64,000 nt of DNA from Ignavibacteria bacterium (GCA_013298775.1 JAAFIV010000016.1:1-64000), one strand, 5' to 3'. Shown: positions 1 to 8,528, numbered from the stretch's first letter. Notes: generated by a model not told the origin, from the sequence alone. Numbers and translations are program-made.

Positions 1-2
1 AA

Positions 3-116
3 ATGAAGCATTACTGGATTCGTCTGGCAGCCTTTGAGTCTTTCACCGCACTCCGTACCGAAGTTTACCGTGTCCTTAATGCTATTGGCTCAGAATACCG
101 AATTTCTTTTCAATAG
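3..116 (+). CDS. 3' end of a gene cut by the window edge, possibly an IS630-type transposase tail
   Basis: An open frame enters from the left edge and ends at TAG 114-116, giving 37 visible residues that begin MKHYWIRLAAF and end NAIGSEYRISFQ. The pattern of an aromatic-rich stretch, then an amphipathic helix, then a short terminal strand resembles the C-terminus of IS630-family (DDE_3) transposases. This is recognition from memory of the family, not from an alignment. Its last 7 bases overlap the end of the convergent lipoprotein gene, which itself stops abruptly, so an insertion that clipped that gene is possible. It could equally be an unrelated hypothetical protein. Confidence 0.35.
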   Translation: MKHYWIRLAAFESFTALRTEVYRVLNAIGSEYRISFQ

Positions 117-1129
117 GTACTTAGCACGTAGGGTAGTTTCAAATCAAATGTTTTTTGAAGAATTTGCTGCACAATTCCCGTTTGGCGGTTGATAGTTCCG
201 ATTTCATTCGTTATCACCGTCTTCCCTGTTGCACGTTTGTAGTACGCAATCGTTTCTTCCAATGCTTTTGTATCAATGGAGTTGATGTTCGGTAGATCGG
301 GTGTTTGTAGAGTATTTTCGCGCTGTTGGATGGGTTCGTACCAATGGAAATTCACAAAGTCAATATCCATCGTTTTGTAAGCCGCAACAAGCTGTTTTCC
401 TTGAGCGAGATTGTCCTTGAGCTTGGGAAATCGCTTCATCTCTGGCAAATCATCCGCAAGCGCGGCGGGCATGGAGCGACGGGCATAATCGGCAGCTTCG
501 GTGCGTAGTCCGCGAGAGTAGTAATCGTCCCAAACAAGCAAGGTCGAAACCCGCGCCGTTATGCCACCGTTGCAGATTTTCAGACTTTTCGATCTCGCTA
601 CTTCTATCGCTGCTCGGAGAAGAGCGATGTATTTATCAGGCTCCACAACGTGGTATTTATCGTTTTCTTCCTCGTTTTCAATGACAATCAATTCGGGTTG
701 ATATTTATTCAAAATAGACGTTACACTTGCCTTGTAAGTAACAACATCACTTGGATAGGGCATCGGAGTTACATTCTCGCCTGTTTGACTGCTATTAATA
801 TTCAGCACCACTTTCAAGCTATTCATAGCAAAGGATTCGTAACGGTCGGAAGAACCAGTCCACATCGGAATCGCGATGGCATCACGCACACAGGACACGC
901 CGAGTGCTTGCATCACCTGAAGGCGACGTGCTGTCGTGAATTGCACACCATCGGCAGTATTGACAAGTACACCGTAGGGATGCTTGATGGTGCTTGTATT
1001 GGTCATGGTTTTCATGGTGTCGGGACCTGTCGTTGTTCCGCCACCTTGCCTACATGAGGAGCAAATGAAAAGGCATAAAATACCAATGATGATGCGGTCT
1101 GCACGAATTATGCGGAAAAGGTTTATCAT
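110..1129 (-). CDS. Lipoprotein with a glycoside-hydrolase-like TIM-barrel
   Basis: The 339-residue protein starts with a basic N-terminus and a hydrophobic stretch ending in a weak lipobox (ICSSC, lipid Cys26), then a Gly/Thr/Pro-rich linker, so it is probably an outer-membrane lipoprotein. The rest has the look of a (beta/alpha)8 clan-A glycosidase. The segment LIVIENEEEN (about 147-155) resembles the strand-4 Asn-Glu acid/base, and VITNEIG (Glu309) resembles the strand-7 nucleophile. FVNFHWYEP (258-266) is a typical substrate-facing strand. I do not recognise the exact family. The protein ends a few residues into what looks like strand 8 (LPYVLSTY), so it may be C-terminally truncated. Neither other frame continues the fold in the 110 bases left. 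It lies at the far end of the glycan locus, divergent from lysA. Confidence 0.75.
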   Translation of the reverse strand: MINLFRIIRADRIIIGILCLFICSSCRQGGGTTTGPDTMKTMTNTSTIKHPYGVLVNTADGVQFTTARRLQVMQALGVSCVRDAIAIPMWTGSSDRYESFAMNSLKVVLNINSSQTGENVTPMPYPSDVVTYKASVTSILNKYQPELIVIENEEENDKYHVVEPDKYIALLRAAIEVARSKSLKICNGGITARVSTLLVWDDYYSRGLRTEAADYARRSMPAALADDLPEMKRFPKLKDNLAQGKQLVAAYKTMDIDFVNFHWYEPIQQRENTLQTPDLPNINSIDTKALEETIAYYKRATGKTVITNEIGTINRQTGIVQQILQKTFDLKLPYVLSTY

Positions 1130-1330
1130 AACGGTTCCTCAAAAAATGAAAAAAGAATGCCTCAAAATACGTTGCCTTCGGCAATATTGCCGATTAGACA
1201 ATTCTTGCAAAACAAATATTCATACCTTCCTTGATTTTCCCTACCAAATCCTTGCTTTATTTCCCAGAATGGCGTAGATTAAGGCGTTCAGGCAATTTCT
1301 TTCCCCAACACTTTTATTTCCTTCCCTTTT

Positions 1331-2563
1331 ATGCAGCTTCAGAATAACCGCTATACGCTTGGTGGCGTAGATATGCTTTCGCTGATTGACGAATTCGGTG
1401 CGCCTTTGTACGTGTACGATGCTGGCACTATCCAACGTCAGTACACCCGCTTAGATACTGCCTTTCAGGGCATTCAGCATCAAATCAAGTATGCATGCAA
1501 AGCACTGACGAACATCAACGTTTTGAAGGTTATCAAAGATTGCGGTGCGGGATTGGATACGGTTTCGGTAAATGAGTTGAAAATTGGCATACAAGCTGGC
1601 TTTCAGGCAAGTGATATTTTCTTTACGCCCAACAACACGTCCTTTGAAGAAGTGAAAGAAGCCATTGCGCTTGGAGCGCAGTTGAACCTTGATAATATGC
1701 CGATGTTGGAAAAATTGGGTAAGGAATTTGGCGGTAGCATTCCCGTGTGCATCCGCATCAATCCTCACATCATGGCGGGCGGGAATGAGAAAATCTCCAC
1801 TGGACACATTAACTCAAAGTTTGGTATTTCCATCACGCAATTAGATGAATTAGAACACCTCGTGAAAGCGCATAAACTCGACGTTTCGGGCTTACATATG
1901 CACACGGGTTCGGAAATTGTTGATACGGACATTTTCCTGAAGGGCGCACAAATACTGCTTGAAGCGGGTCGTCGCTTCCCCTCCATTCGCTTTTTCGATT
2001 TCGGCGGCGGCTTCAAAGTGCCATACCAAGCGGGCGACAAGCAAACCAATGTGGAAGAACTCGGCGAAAAACTCTCCGCACTCTGTCACTCAGAAATGAA
2101 AGTTCGCGGAACGAGCTTTTATGCGTGTTTCGAGCCAGGGAAGTATTTAGTAAGCGAATCGGGCTTTTTGCTCACAAAAGTAAATGTTTTGAAAAAAACG
2201 CCAGCGACCACCTTTGCGGGCATTGATTCTGGCTTGAATCATCTCCTGCGCCCCATGTTCTACAAAGCGCATCACGACATCACCAATGTTTCCAACCCAA
2301 GCGGAGAACGGCGTACATACTCGGTTGCGGGCTATATCTGCGAAACCGATAACTTTGCGTGGGAGCGCGAAGGTATTGCAGAAATCCGCGAGGGCGACAT
2401 TTTGGCATTCCACAATGCTGGCGCGTATGGAATCATGATGGCTTCCAACTATAATTCTCGCCCACGCCCCGCAGAAGTGCTGATTAAGAACGGCAAAGCA
2501 CATCTTATTCGCCGCCGCGAGACGCTTGAAGACTTGCTTGCGACGCAGATTGAACTTGCCTAA
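1331..2563 (+). CDS. lysA: Diaminopimelate decarboxylase
   Basis: This PLP enzyme makes L-lysine from meso-diaminopimelate, the last step of lysine synthesis in the cytoplasm. All 410 residues fit group IV (alanine-racemase-fold) decarboxylases. The Schiff-base lysine is K57 in YACKALTN, HMHTGSE (189-195) lies on the PLP-facing strand, the glycine loop FGGGF is at 224-228 and EPGKYLV starts at 268. The C-terminal barrel brings C337-E338 of CETD, the cysteine of the neighbouring subunit, and Y366 in NAGAYG. Arginine or carboxynorspermidine decarboxylases are less likely because the CETD and NAGAYG blocks are DapDC-like. The ATG at 1331 is the first in frame; no Shine-Dalgarno sequence is visible. 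It is a single gene, closed by a hairpin terminator shared with susD. Confidence 0.95.
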   Translation: MQLQNNRYTLGGVDMLSLIDEFGAPLYVYDAGTIQRQYTRLDTAFQGIQHQIKYACKALTNINVLKVIKDCGAGLDTVSVNELKIGIQAGFQASDIFFTPNNTSFEEVKEAIALGAQLNLDNMPMLEKLGKEFGGSIPVCIRINPHIMAGGNEKISTGHINSKFGISITQLDELEHLVKAHKLDVSGLHMHTGSEIVDTDIFLKGAQILLEAGRRFPSIRFFDFGGGFKVPYQAGDKQTNVEELGEKLSALCHSEMKVRGTSFYACFEPGKYLVSESGFLLTKVNVLKKTPATTFAGIDSGLNHLLRPMFYKAHHDITNVSNPSGERRTYSVAGYICETDNFAWEREGIAEIREGDILAFHNAGAYGIMMASNYNSRPRPAEVLIKNGKAHLIRRRETLEDLLATQIELA

Positions 2564-2573
2564 AACCTCTCTT

Positions 2574-2657
2574 GTGAGGCTCTCAATTCTTATTGAGGGT
2601 CTCACTTTACCACGCAGTTACCGAAGTGAGAGCCTCAAGAAGAATTGAGACCCTCAC
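2574..2657. repeat. REPIN-like paired-hairpin repeat, copy 1
   Basis: Two 32-base arms in inverted orientation enclose a 20-base spacer. The left arm opens gtgaggctctcaat and closes attgagggtctcac, so it folds on itself. The right arm is close to its reverse complement. It lies between the convergent lysA and susD, just before their shared terminator. Its relatives at 4.3, 7.6-7.9, 8.4 and 19.0 kb form one family around the RAYT gene at 7866-8408. Confidence 0.85.
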
Positions 2658-2706
2658 AAAAAAAAGACCTCCGCACCGCATAGAAGCGAGCGAAGGTCTT
2701 TTTTAT
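2658..2706. terminator. Bidirectional intrinsic terminator between lysA and susD
   Basis: An A-run (2658-2665), a stem gacctccgc paired with gcgaaggtc (one mismatch) around a loop of about 15 bases, and a T-run ending at 2706 make a hairpin with A and T tracts on opposite sides. It can therefore stop transcripts from both convergent genes. Confidence 0.75.
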
Positions 2707-2724
2707 TGAACCTGTATCTTTTTC

Positions 2725-4233
2725 TTACGGTCTATCCCACCACACACGAGCAAGGAAGATACCATACTCGTTTGCATTCACCCGTCCACGCGCTTCGGCT
2801 TCGTTGGCGGTGTTGAATATCTGCTCACTTTGCGGATATTGTGCGCGGCGAGGTACCAGACCGCCCGTGACATTTCCGGCAGGATTAAGCGTGCGAAGGC
2901 GCGGAAAGCCCGTTCTACGCCATTCTGCATACGGCTCCAAACCATCCAAAAATGTACAAATCCACTTTTGCAAAATGATTTGTTCCAACGCATTTGATTC
3001 ATTGTAAGCAATACGCGGCTGCGCAATATATCGAACAATCGAACTATCCGCAGGAATTGGCGGGTTGTTTGGGCAGATGGAATATTGCGTCATACCTGCA
3101 CGAATTCCTGCTTCGTAGTGTTCGCGGGCTGTGCGAGGTGTTGTCCAACCGCGCCATTTTGCTTCAGCCATGAGCAATTCTACTTCTGCGTAGGTAATAA
3201 AAATCGTTGGAGAATCACGGTTTGGCGAAGCAAGATGCGGACCTACTCGTGCAAGCGTATTCGAGTTCAATGCCTGACGCTGTGCGGACGTAATGCCATT
3301 CGGCAGACCACGATTTGGGCGTGGAGCTTCGTTGATAATGCGCAAACGAGGGTCATTGGTGCTGTCCAGCGTACTAACGAATAATTCACTGAGGCGATAA
3401 TCGTCGAACTGATTGAGCGTTTGCCACGTATTTGATTGCTGAATCCGTGCGCCGTTTGCTTGGTCAATCCACGCCATATCAGCGTTTGACTGCATCACAC
3501 CTGCGGCGATTGCTTCTTCTGCTTCGCGTTTTGCTGTTGCGGGGTCCACTTTTGATAGACGCATTGCAAGGCGCAAACGCAAGGAATTACCGAATCTGCG
3601 CCAGCGCGTGAGGTCGCCGCGATATACGCCGTCATTAATGGTCAATGTGCGTTTTGTATTGTCAAAAGCCGCAACTGCCTCTTTTAATTCCTTCAACATA
3701 TCGCGGTAAATTGCCTCTTGCGTATCATATTTCGGAGTGAAATTGCGGTCGTAGAAGCCGCGTCCTGCCTCGAAGTACGGCACATCGCCAAACAAGTCGG
3801 TAATGCGGTGAAATACGAATACTTTCCAAATACGCGCAGCCGAAAGAATGTTTACATCGTTCGGATTTTTCTTTGCGCGTTCTACAATATCCGTTGCAAA
3901 CTTCACCACGCCCGGCTGACCAATTACGCCGCGTCCAGCGTACCACCACTCCCACTGAGCGTTTGGCATGCCGCGATACATTTCTGGACCAAACTCAGCT
4001 GTTTTTGGAGAAAGGTGCTGCACCACGCATGAAATGGCGGTGTAGTTATAGGTTTGCTGCTCGAAGTTGTCCCCCGCCGTGCGGAGTTGCATATTGGAAA
4101 ACATGAGCAAAGGGTCAATATCCGTTACCTGCGTGGGATTGGTGTTTAATTGCTCAAAGCCCGCCGTGCAGCTTGTTAGCCACAGTCCAAGTGCGGCAAA
4201 GAGCGCGAGACTACTGCTTTTTAAGGTTTTCAT
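2725..4233 (-). CDS. SusD/RagB-family nutrient-binding outer-membrane lipoprotein
   Basis: SusD-type lipoproteins sit on the cell surface, capture oligosaccharides or peptides and lid the SusC transporter. This one has 502 residues with a signal peptide and clear lipobox LTSC (lipid Cys22), followed by the NTNP motif usual after the tether of the SusD_2-like branch. Helical TPR-like segments typical of the fold follow, and the tail ends in NEYGIFLARVWWDRP. It is the second gene of a susC-susD pair. The 141-base gap to susC contains a REPIN, unusual for a pair normally only a few bases apart. The downstream hairpin at 2658-2706 likely ends the transcript. The substrate cannot be read from the sequence; the neighbours suggest a glycan. 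Confidence 0.93.
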   Translation of the reverse strand: MKTLKSSSLALFAALGLWLTSCTAGFEQLNTNPTQVTDIDPLLMFSNMQLRTAGDNFEQQTYNYTAISCVVQHLSPKTAEFGPEMYRGMPNAQWEWWYAGRGVIGQPGVVKFATDIVERAKKNPNDVNILSAARIWKVFVFHRITDLFGDVPYFEAGRGFYDRNFTPKYDTQEAIYRDMLKELKEAVAAFDNTKRTLTINDGVYRGDLTRWRRFGNSLRLRLAMRLSKVDPATAKREAEEAIAAGVMQSNADMAWIDQANGARIQQSNTWQTLNQFDDYRLSELFVSTLDSTNDPRLRIINEAPRPNRGLPNGITSAQRQALNSNTLARVGPHLASPNRDSPTIFITYAEVELLMAEAKWRGWTTPRTAREHYEAGIRAGMTQYSICPNNPPIPADSSIVRYIAQPRIAYNESNALEQIILQKWICTFLDGLEPYAEWRRTGFPRLRTLNPAGNVTGGLVPRRAQYPQSEQIFNTANEAEARGRVNANEYGIFLARVWWDRP

Positions 4234-4275
4234 AATTTTTTCGATGTTGATGTTAGGTTTTGATTTTTTGTTTGC

Positions 4276-4364
4276 GTGAGGGTCTCATTTCTTAATGAGG
4301 CTCTCACTTTCTTTCTGGTTAGCATTGCCGAAGTGAGACCCTCAATAAGAATTGAGAGCCTCAC
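4276..4364. repeat. REPIN-like repeat between susC and susD, copy 2
   Basis: The element has two 32-base hairpin arms. The left arm (4276-4307) carries a matched pair of changes against the common form: position 13 is t instead of a, and position 20 is a instead of t. Positions 13 and 20 pair with each other in the stem, so the hairpin is preserved. The right arm ends tgagagcctcac at 4364. It sits inside the presumed susC-susD transcript. Confidence 0.87.
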
Positions 4365-4374
4365 GCAGAGCCGC

Positions 4375-7300
4375 TTAGAACTTCAGCGTAAGGTTTACGC
4401 CGTAGCTGCGTGTGCTTGGAAGCGAGTTGTATTCCAAACCTTGCGCGTTGCCGTTGCTGTAATTCGATTCCGGGTCCACGTTAGGAATGTTGGAAAACAA
4501 AATCGCAGCATTGCGCATAACGAAGGAAATACGCGCTCCGGTAAGAACATTGCTGAGGAACGAATCGCGCAGCATATCACTTGTAAAGGTGTAACCAACC
4601 GTGATTTCGCGGAGCTTCACAAAACTTGCATCATACATGAAGTTCTCCGTAATGCCGCCGTAGCTCGACCAAAAGTCTTGCACGTAGGCGCGGCGCGTAT
4701 TCGGCACATACATTGGTGCAGCAGTGGTTCCGGCATTCATCACGCCAACAGCGAGAATACTATCAGGGCGTGCGCCTTCGCGTCCTACAAGTGTGCCTTT
4801 ATTCTGCCCGGTGATGTACGAATTTGCATTGGTGAGCGAGAATATTTTGCCGCCAACGCGGAAATCCACCAGTGCGCTTACCGTAAAACCAAAAATGTTG
4901 AACGAATTCGACCAGCCGCCGATAGCGTCTGGAACGGCATTTCCCAAGTCTCTTGCAACGGGGTCACGCACGGGCAAACCTGTACGAGCATCATACACAA
5001 GCGGAAATCCAGGTTGTGAAGAATCACGTAACTGCGCCACGCCACGAATAACGCCATACGCCTGACCTTCCACTGCAAGCACCGTCGCGCCTGAGCGAGC
5101 ATCGCCCAGCGTGAGATTGCGCAAGCCCGGATAGAGTTCCGCAACTTTATTCCAGTTACGAGCGATATTGAACGAGGTTTCCCACGTAAATTCAGGTGTT
5201 TTCACAGGTGTTGCGGTGATAAGCAGCTCCACGCCTTCATTCACAATGCGTCCGGCGTTGATGAGTGCGCCAGTAAAGCCGCTTGTTGGCGTAATCGAAA
5301 TCGGAATAATCTGATTGCGAACATCTTGCTGATAGTATGTGAAGTCAATACCGAAGCGACCTTCAAAGAATTTCAAATCCAAACCTGCTTCAATGTTGTT
5401 GGAGATTGTTGGTTTTAATGCACCATTTGGAATGTTGAATTGCGGAGCTTGTGCCAAAATCATGTTGGTATTGCGTCCAGCTGTGTACGGAAGCGCGGCG
5501 TAGGCATAGAGAAGTTGCAACTGATAGGGGTCGGTGTCGCCGCCCACTTGCGCCCACGAAGCGCGTATTTTCCCAAGCGGAATATCTTTTTGCAAACCAA
5601 ATGCTTCCGTGAAATTGAATGTTGCATTGACGGACGGATAGAAATACGAATTGTTTGCGGCGGGAAGCGTTGAAGACCAGTCGTTACGCGCTGTTGCTTC
5701 CAAGAACAAGAAATCCTTGTACGCAAGCGTTGCCGAGCCGTAGAAGGAGTTTATCATTTTTTGGCTAAGAGCATAGCCCGGTTCACGAACAACGGTGTTC
5801 GTTACAGCAAAAAAGTCGCGGCTGATAAATTGCGAACCCAAAATCTGGAACTGCTCGTTTTTGCGGAACATCGTGTTTCCGCCACCATTGATTGTGAGGC
5901 GAAAGTCTTCCGACAAGGCTTGGTCGAAGGTTACGAGGAAATCTGCGTTGATTTCTTCTTGAAAAATGTTGCGTTCCAAAATATCGCCGTCGGGCTTGTT
6001 CAATGTGCCTTGCGGGTCAATTTGCGCTTGGCGGAAGTTGTAGGCATCTCGTCCGGCACGAACCATCACCGAAAGCGGCTCTGCTACTTGATAGCGAAGT
6101 GAGGCATTCGCAATTAAGCGGTCGCGGAAGGTAGGGTTGCGATTTTCAAACACTGACCAAAAAGGATTTGGGCTGAAATTATCGCGCGTTTGCCAACGGC
6201 GTTGAATATCAAGATTGCTGGTTGGCGTTGGATTGCGATAGTCACGAAGCAAGTTAATATCAAGGCTGCGAGGAATGCTATTCAGTGAGCGTGCCGGATT
6301 ATCAGCAGCATCGGACAAGGAAGGACGATTTGGTGCAGTTTCGCGGATGTAGTTTGCTTTCACATCAGCCGTGATGCGGTCTCCAAGCGTTGCTTGACCA
6401 CGAGCCGTCAGCGTAAGACGGTTTAATGCGGTGTTTGGGACAATGCCGATATTATCCATGTTCGATGCAGAAAAGCGAAAATTCGCTGTCTGGCTGCCGC
6501 CTGTAAAGGCAATGGTATTCGTAATGGTACGACCAGTTTGGTAGAAATCGCGGATGTTATTCGGCTGTGCAACGTAAGGACGCATCACTCCGTCGAAGAA
6601 CATTTGCTGTGAACCGTCAAGACGCGCACCCCATGAATTTGTTCCCAGAAGCAGCACACCTGCTTGTGTTGCAGGAACTACGCCTCGGTCGCCGTGTCCG
6701 TATTCATTTTGGAAATCGGGCAAAACAAGTGGCGTATCGAAGGTGAGATTGCCATTGTATTCCACGCCAATTCCCTCGCGAGCAATACCTTTTTTTGTGG
6801 TAATCACAATCACACCGTTTTGAGCGCGAGTGCCGTACAGAGCAGCAGCAGCGGCACCTTTGAGAACGCTGATTGTTTCAATATCATCAGGATTGATGCT
6901 TTGAATACCATCGCCGAAGTCCGTACCACCAAACTGTCCTGCTTGGTTGGGCGATTCGTTGTCAATCGGAATACCGTCCACCACGTAAAGCGGTTGGTTA
7001 TTTCCTGTCAGTTGCTTTTCACCACGAATAACCACGCGGCTCGAACCACCAACGCCCGTCTGACCAATGTTTACGCGCACTCCGGCAACTTTACCAACAA
7101 GAGCATTTGCGACGTTCAATTCACGTGCTTGTGTAAGAGATTCACCCGAAACGGTAGAAATGGCGTAACCAAGCGACTTGCGCTCGCGCTCAATACCAAT
7201 CGCCGTAACAACGACTTCATCCATCAAGACATCGTCTAATGCCAGAGAAAGAGCAACTACGCCACTTTCCGGCACTTTGGTTTCTGCTTTTTTGTACCCA

Positions 7301-7554
7301 ACAAGGCTTGCAACGAGTGTTTGTCCTGTTTGTGCGGAAATGGTGAAATTGCCCTCACGGTCGGAAATTGCACCGCGCAACGACCCTTTGGCAATGACTT
7401 TTACGCCAGCAAGCGGCTTTCCACTGTCTTTTGTGGTGATTTTTCCCGTAACAGAACGGGCTTGAGCAAATACCTCTCCGCTTGCGAAGAAGAGCATGGC
7501 CAAAAGAGCCACACACCGCATAAACAGAGAGATACGAGGTAGAACATTATTCAT
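4375..7554 (-). CDS. SusC/RagA-family TonB-dependent outer-membrane transporter
   Basis: This is the TonB-driven outer-membrane channel that imports the ligand held by SusD. The 1059-residue protein has a signal peptide ending in VFAQ, and a carboxypeptidase-regulatory-like domain (about 35-115: VTGKITTKDSGKPLAGVKV). A DEVVVTA box near 112 precedes the plug domain (QPLYVVDGIPIDNE and ISVLKGAAAAALYG are SusC hallmarks). A long beta-barrel ends in aromatic LTLKF. The length is normal for the family. Its start lies only 311 bases from the RAYT stop codon, and that gap is almost all REPIN sequence, so any promoter must lie within or beside those repeats. Together with susD it forms the core of a polysaccharide-utilisation-type locus. 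Confidence 0.95.
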   Translation of the reverse strand: MNNVLPRISLFMRCVALLAMLFFASGEVFAQARSVTGKITTKDSGKPLAGVKVIAKGSLRGAISDREGNFTISAQTGQTLVASLVGYKKAETKVPESGVVALSLALDDVLMDEVVVTAIGIERERKSLGYAISTVSGESLTQARELNVANALVGKVAGVRVNIGQTGVGGSSRVVIRGEKQLTGNNQPLYVVDGIPIDNESPNQAGQFGGTDFGDGIQSINPDDIETISVLKGAAAAALYGTRAQNGVIVITTKKGIAREGIGVEYNGNLTFDTPLVLPDFQNEYGHGDRGVVPATQAGVLLLGTNSWGARLDGSQQMFFDGVMRPYVAQPNNIRDFYQTGRTITNTIAFTGGSQTANFRFSASNMDNIGIVPNTALNRLTLTARGQATLGDRITADVKANYIRETAPNRPSLSDAADNPARSLNSIPRSLDINLLRDYRNPTPTSNLDIQRRWQTRDNFSPNPFWSVFENRNPTFRDRLIANASLRYQVAEPLSVMVRAGRDAYNFRQAQIDPQGTLNKPDGDILERNIFQEEINADFLVTFDQALSEDFRLTINGGGNTMFRKNEQFQILGSQFISRDFFAVTNTVVREPGYALSQKMINSFYGSATLAYKDFLFLEATARNDWSSTLPAANNSYFYPSVNATFNFTEAFGLQKDIPLGKIRASWAQVGGDTDPYQLQLLYAYAALPYTAGRNTNMILAQAPQFNIPNGALKPTISNNIEAGLDLKFFEGRFGIDFTYYQQDVRNQIIPISITPTSGFTGALINAGRIVNEGVELLITATPVKTPEFTWETSFNIARNWNKVAELYPGLRNLTLGDARSGATVLAVEGQAYGVIRGVAQLRDSSQPGFPLVYDARTGLPVRDPVARDLGNAVPDAIGGWSNSFNIFGFTVSALVDFRVGGKIFSLTNANSYITGQNKGTLVGREGARPDSILAVGVMNAGTTAAPMYVPNTRRAYVQDFWSSYGGITENFMYDASFVKLREITVGYTFTSDMLRDSFLSNVLTGARISFVMRNAAILFSNIPNVDPESNYSNGNAQGLEYNSLPSTRSYGVNLTLKF

Positions 7555-7572
7555 AGAATTTGAATTTGGTGA

Positions 7573-7704
7573 TGTGAAAGTATTTGTGTGAGGGTCTCAA
7601 TTCTTATTGAGGCTCTCACTTCTTTGGTAACTGCGTGGTGTGAAAGTATTTGTGTGAGGGTCTCAATTCTTATTGAGGCTCTCACTTCTTTGGTAACTGC
7701 GTGG
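7573..7704. repeat. 66-bp tandem duplication carrying a REPIN arm
   Basis: The unit starting tgtgaaagtatttgtgtgag at 7573 is repeated exactly from 7639 to 7704. It contains the left REPIN hairpin arm (7588-7619, again at 7654-7685) plus the linker ttctttggtaactgcgtgg. The first copy therefore has one orphan arm and the second is part of a complete REPIN. It lies directly upstream of susC. Confidence 0.92.
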
Positions 7705-7744
7705 TGGTAGAAGTGAGACCCTCACTAGGAAGTGAGAGCCTCAC
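7654..7744. repeat. REPIN-like repeat upstream of susC, copy 3b
   Basis: A 91-base element: left hairpin arm, 27-base spacer containing gtaactgcgtggtggtag, and a right arm of the variant form gtgagaccctcac-taggaa-gtgagagcctcac. It is identical over its full length to the next copy (7764-7854), 110 bases away, so the duplication is recent. Confidence 0.9.
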
Positions 7745-7763
7745 AGGAAATTCAAGCTATGAT

Positions 7764-7854
7764 GTGAGGGTCTCAATTCTTATTGAGGCTCTCACTTCTT
7801 TGGTAACTGCGTGGTGGTAGAAGTGAGACCCTCACTAGGAAGTGAGAGCCTCAC
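7764..7854. repeat. REPIN-like repeat between RAYT and susC, copy 3c
   Basis: Identical in all 91 positions to 7654-7744. It ends 11 bases before the RAYT stop codon. The whole 311-base gap between RAYT and susC is repeat sequence apart from short linkers, and no other gene is visible in it. Confidence 0.9.
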
Positions 7855-7865
7855 GGGAGAAGTAA

Positions 7866-8408
7866 TTACCGCCAATATTTTTCTGGCTGGTGATGTACTT
7901 GTTCAGAGAAATGGCGAAATTCCTCAACCGTTGGAAAGTATGCTTGCACAAGGTCTTTTTGGGGCAACGTACCATTACGCAATCCAACATAATCTTGATA
8001 GCTGGAGAACTTCCATTCATGCGGCTTTACGACAAGTTTTGCCCGCACTGGATTATCATGAATATATGCGATGACGGCTATAAGGTATCGTTCATCATCA
8101 ATCAAAAGAGCTTTGGTATGCTGTTGAAACAAGCTCCCGCTCCGCTCAACAGCCCTGTTCAATGCTCGTGTATAGGATGATAATAATTTCCCGAACATCA
8201 TCCCCACGTTATCACATTTCTCTTTCCCCCGAATCAAAAAATGAAAATGCGTTGGCATGAGACAATATGCGATTGTATCAACATAGTCATCCAACATTGC
8301 GCGATATTTTTTTAAGAAAAAGCCATAGTTTTCTTCGGTGCGAAATACCGTTTCTTGTGCGTTGGAGCGGTTAAAAACGTGATAATATGAACCATTAACG
8401 ATGTTCAT
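7866..8408 (-). CDS. REP-associated tyrosine transposase (RAYT, IS200/IS605-like Y1 family)
   Basis: RAYTs are single-copy, host-kept relatives of IS200/IS605 transposases that bind and nick REP hairpins and are thought to spread them. The 180-residue protein starts SYYHVFNRSN near residue 7. It has the HUH metal site THFHFLI (H54-F-H56), a candidate catalytic tyrosine Y79 in SSYTRALNR, and the family signature YIHDNPVRAKLV followed by KFSSYQDY (115-140). I use the ATG at 8408. The frame stays open 36 bases further to a TTG, but those codons run into a REPIN, so they are probably not translated. REPINs flank the gene closely on both sides (7588-7854 and 8432-8528), the arrangement expected if this enzyme acts on that repeat family. 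Confidence 0.9.
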   Translation of the reverse strand: MNIVNGSYYHVFNRSNAQETVFRTEENYGFFLKKYRAMLDDYVDTIAYCLMPTHFHFLIRGKEKCDNVGMMFGKLLSSYTRALNRAVERSGSLFQQHTKALLIDDERYLIAVIAYIHDNPVRAKLVVKPHEWKFSSYQDYVGLRNGTLPQKDLVQAYFPTVEEFRHFSEQVHHQPEKYWR

Positions 8409-8431
8409 TGATTTTTCGTCTTCGATGTCTT

Positions 8432-8528
8432 GTGAGGCTCTCAATTCTTATTGAGGGTCTCACTTTGGTTATTGCTTTGGTTATTGAGTGGTAGAAGTGA
8501 GACCCTCACTAGGAAGTGAGAGCCTCAC
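8432..8528. repeat. REPIN-like repeat upstream of RAYT, copy 4
   Basis: Left arm 8432-8463, a longer spacer with the partial direct repeat ttggttattg, and a right arm ending tgagagcctcac at 8528. It starts 23 bases upstream of the RAYT start codon and fills the gap to the preceding hydrolase gene on the same strand. Confidence 0.87.

Noticed and set aside
1-130. Frameshift at the end of the first lipoprotein gene
   Set aside because: Neither alternative frame continues a glycosidase-like sequence in the remaining 110 bases, so a frameshift cannot explain the short end.
4276-5019. 247-residue open frame on the plus strand opposite susC
   Set aside because: It lies wholly within susC coding DNA and a REPIN, shows no recognisable domain, and the susC frame has strong family features throughout.
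6664-7239. 191-residue open frame opposite the susC plug region
   Set aside because: Antisense to the best conserved part of susC; composition is what codon bias of the real gene would produce.
7573-7854. CRISPR-like array
   Set aside because: Repeats are self-palindromic, come as inverted pairs, and the linkers are themselves repeated rather than unique spacers. No cas genes are near.
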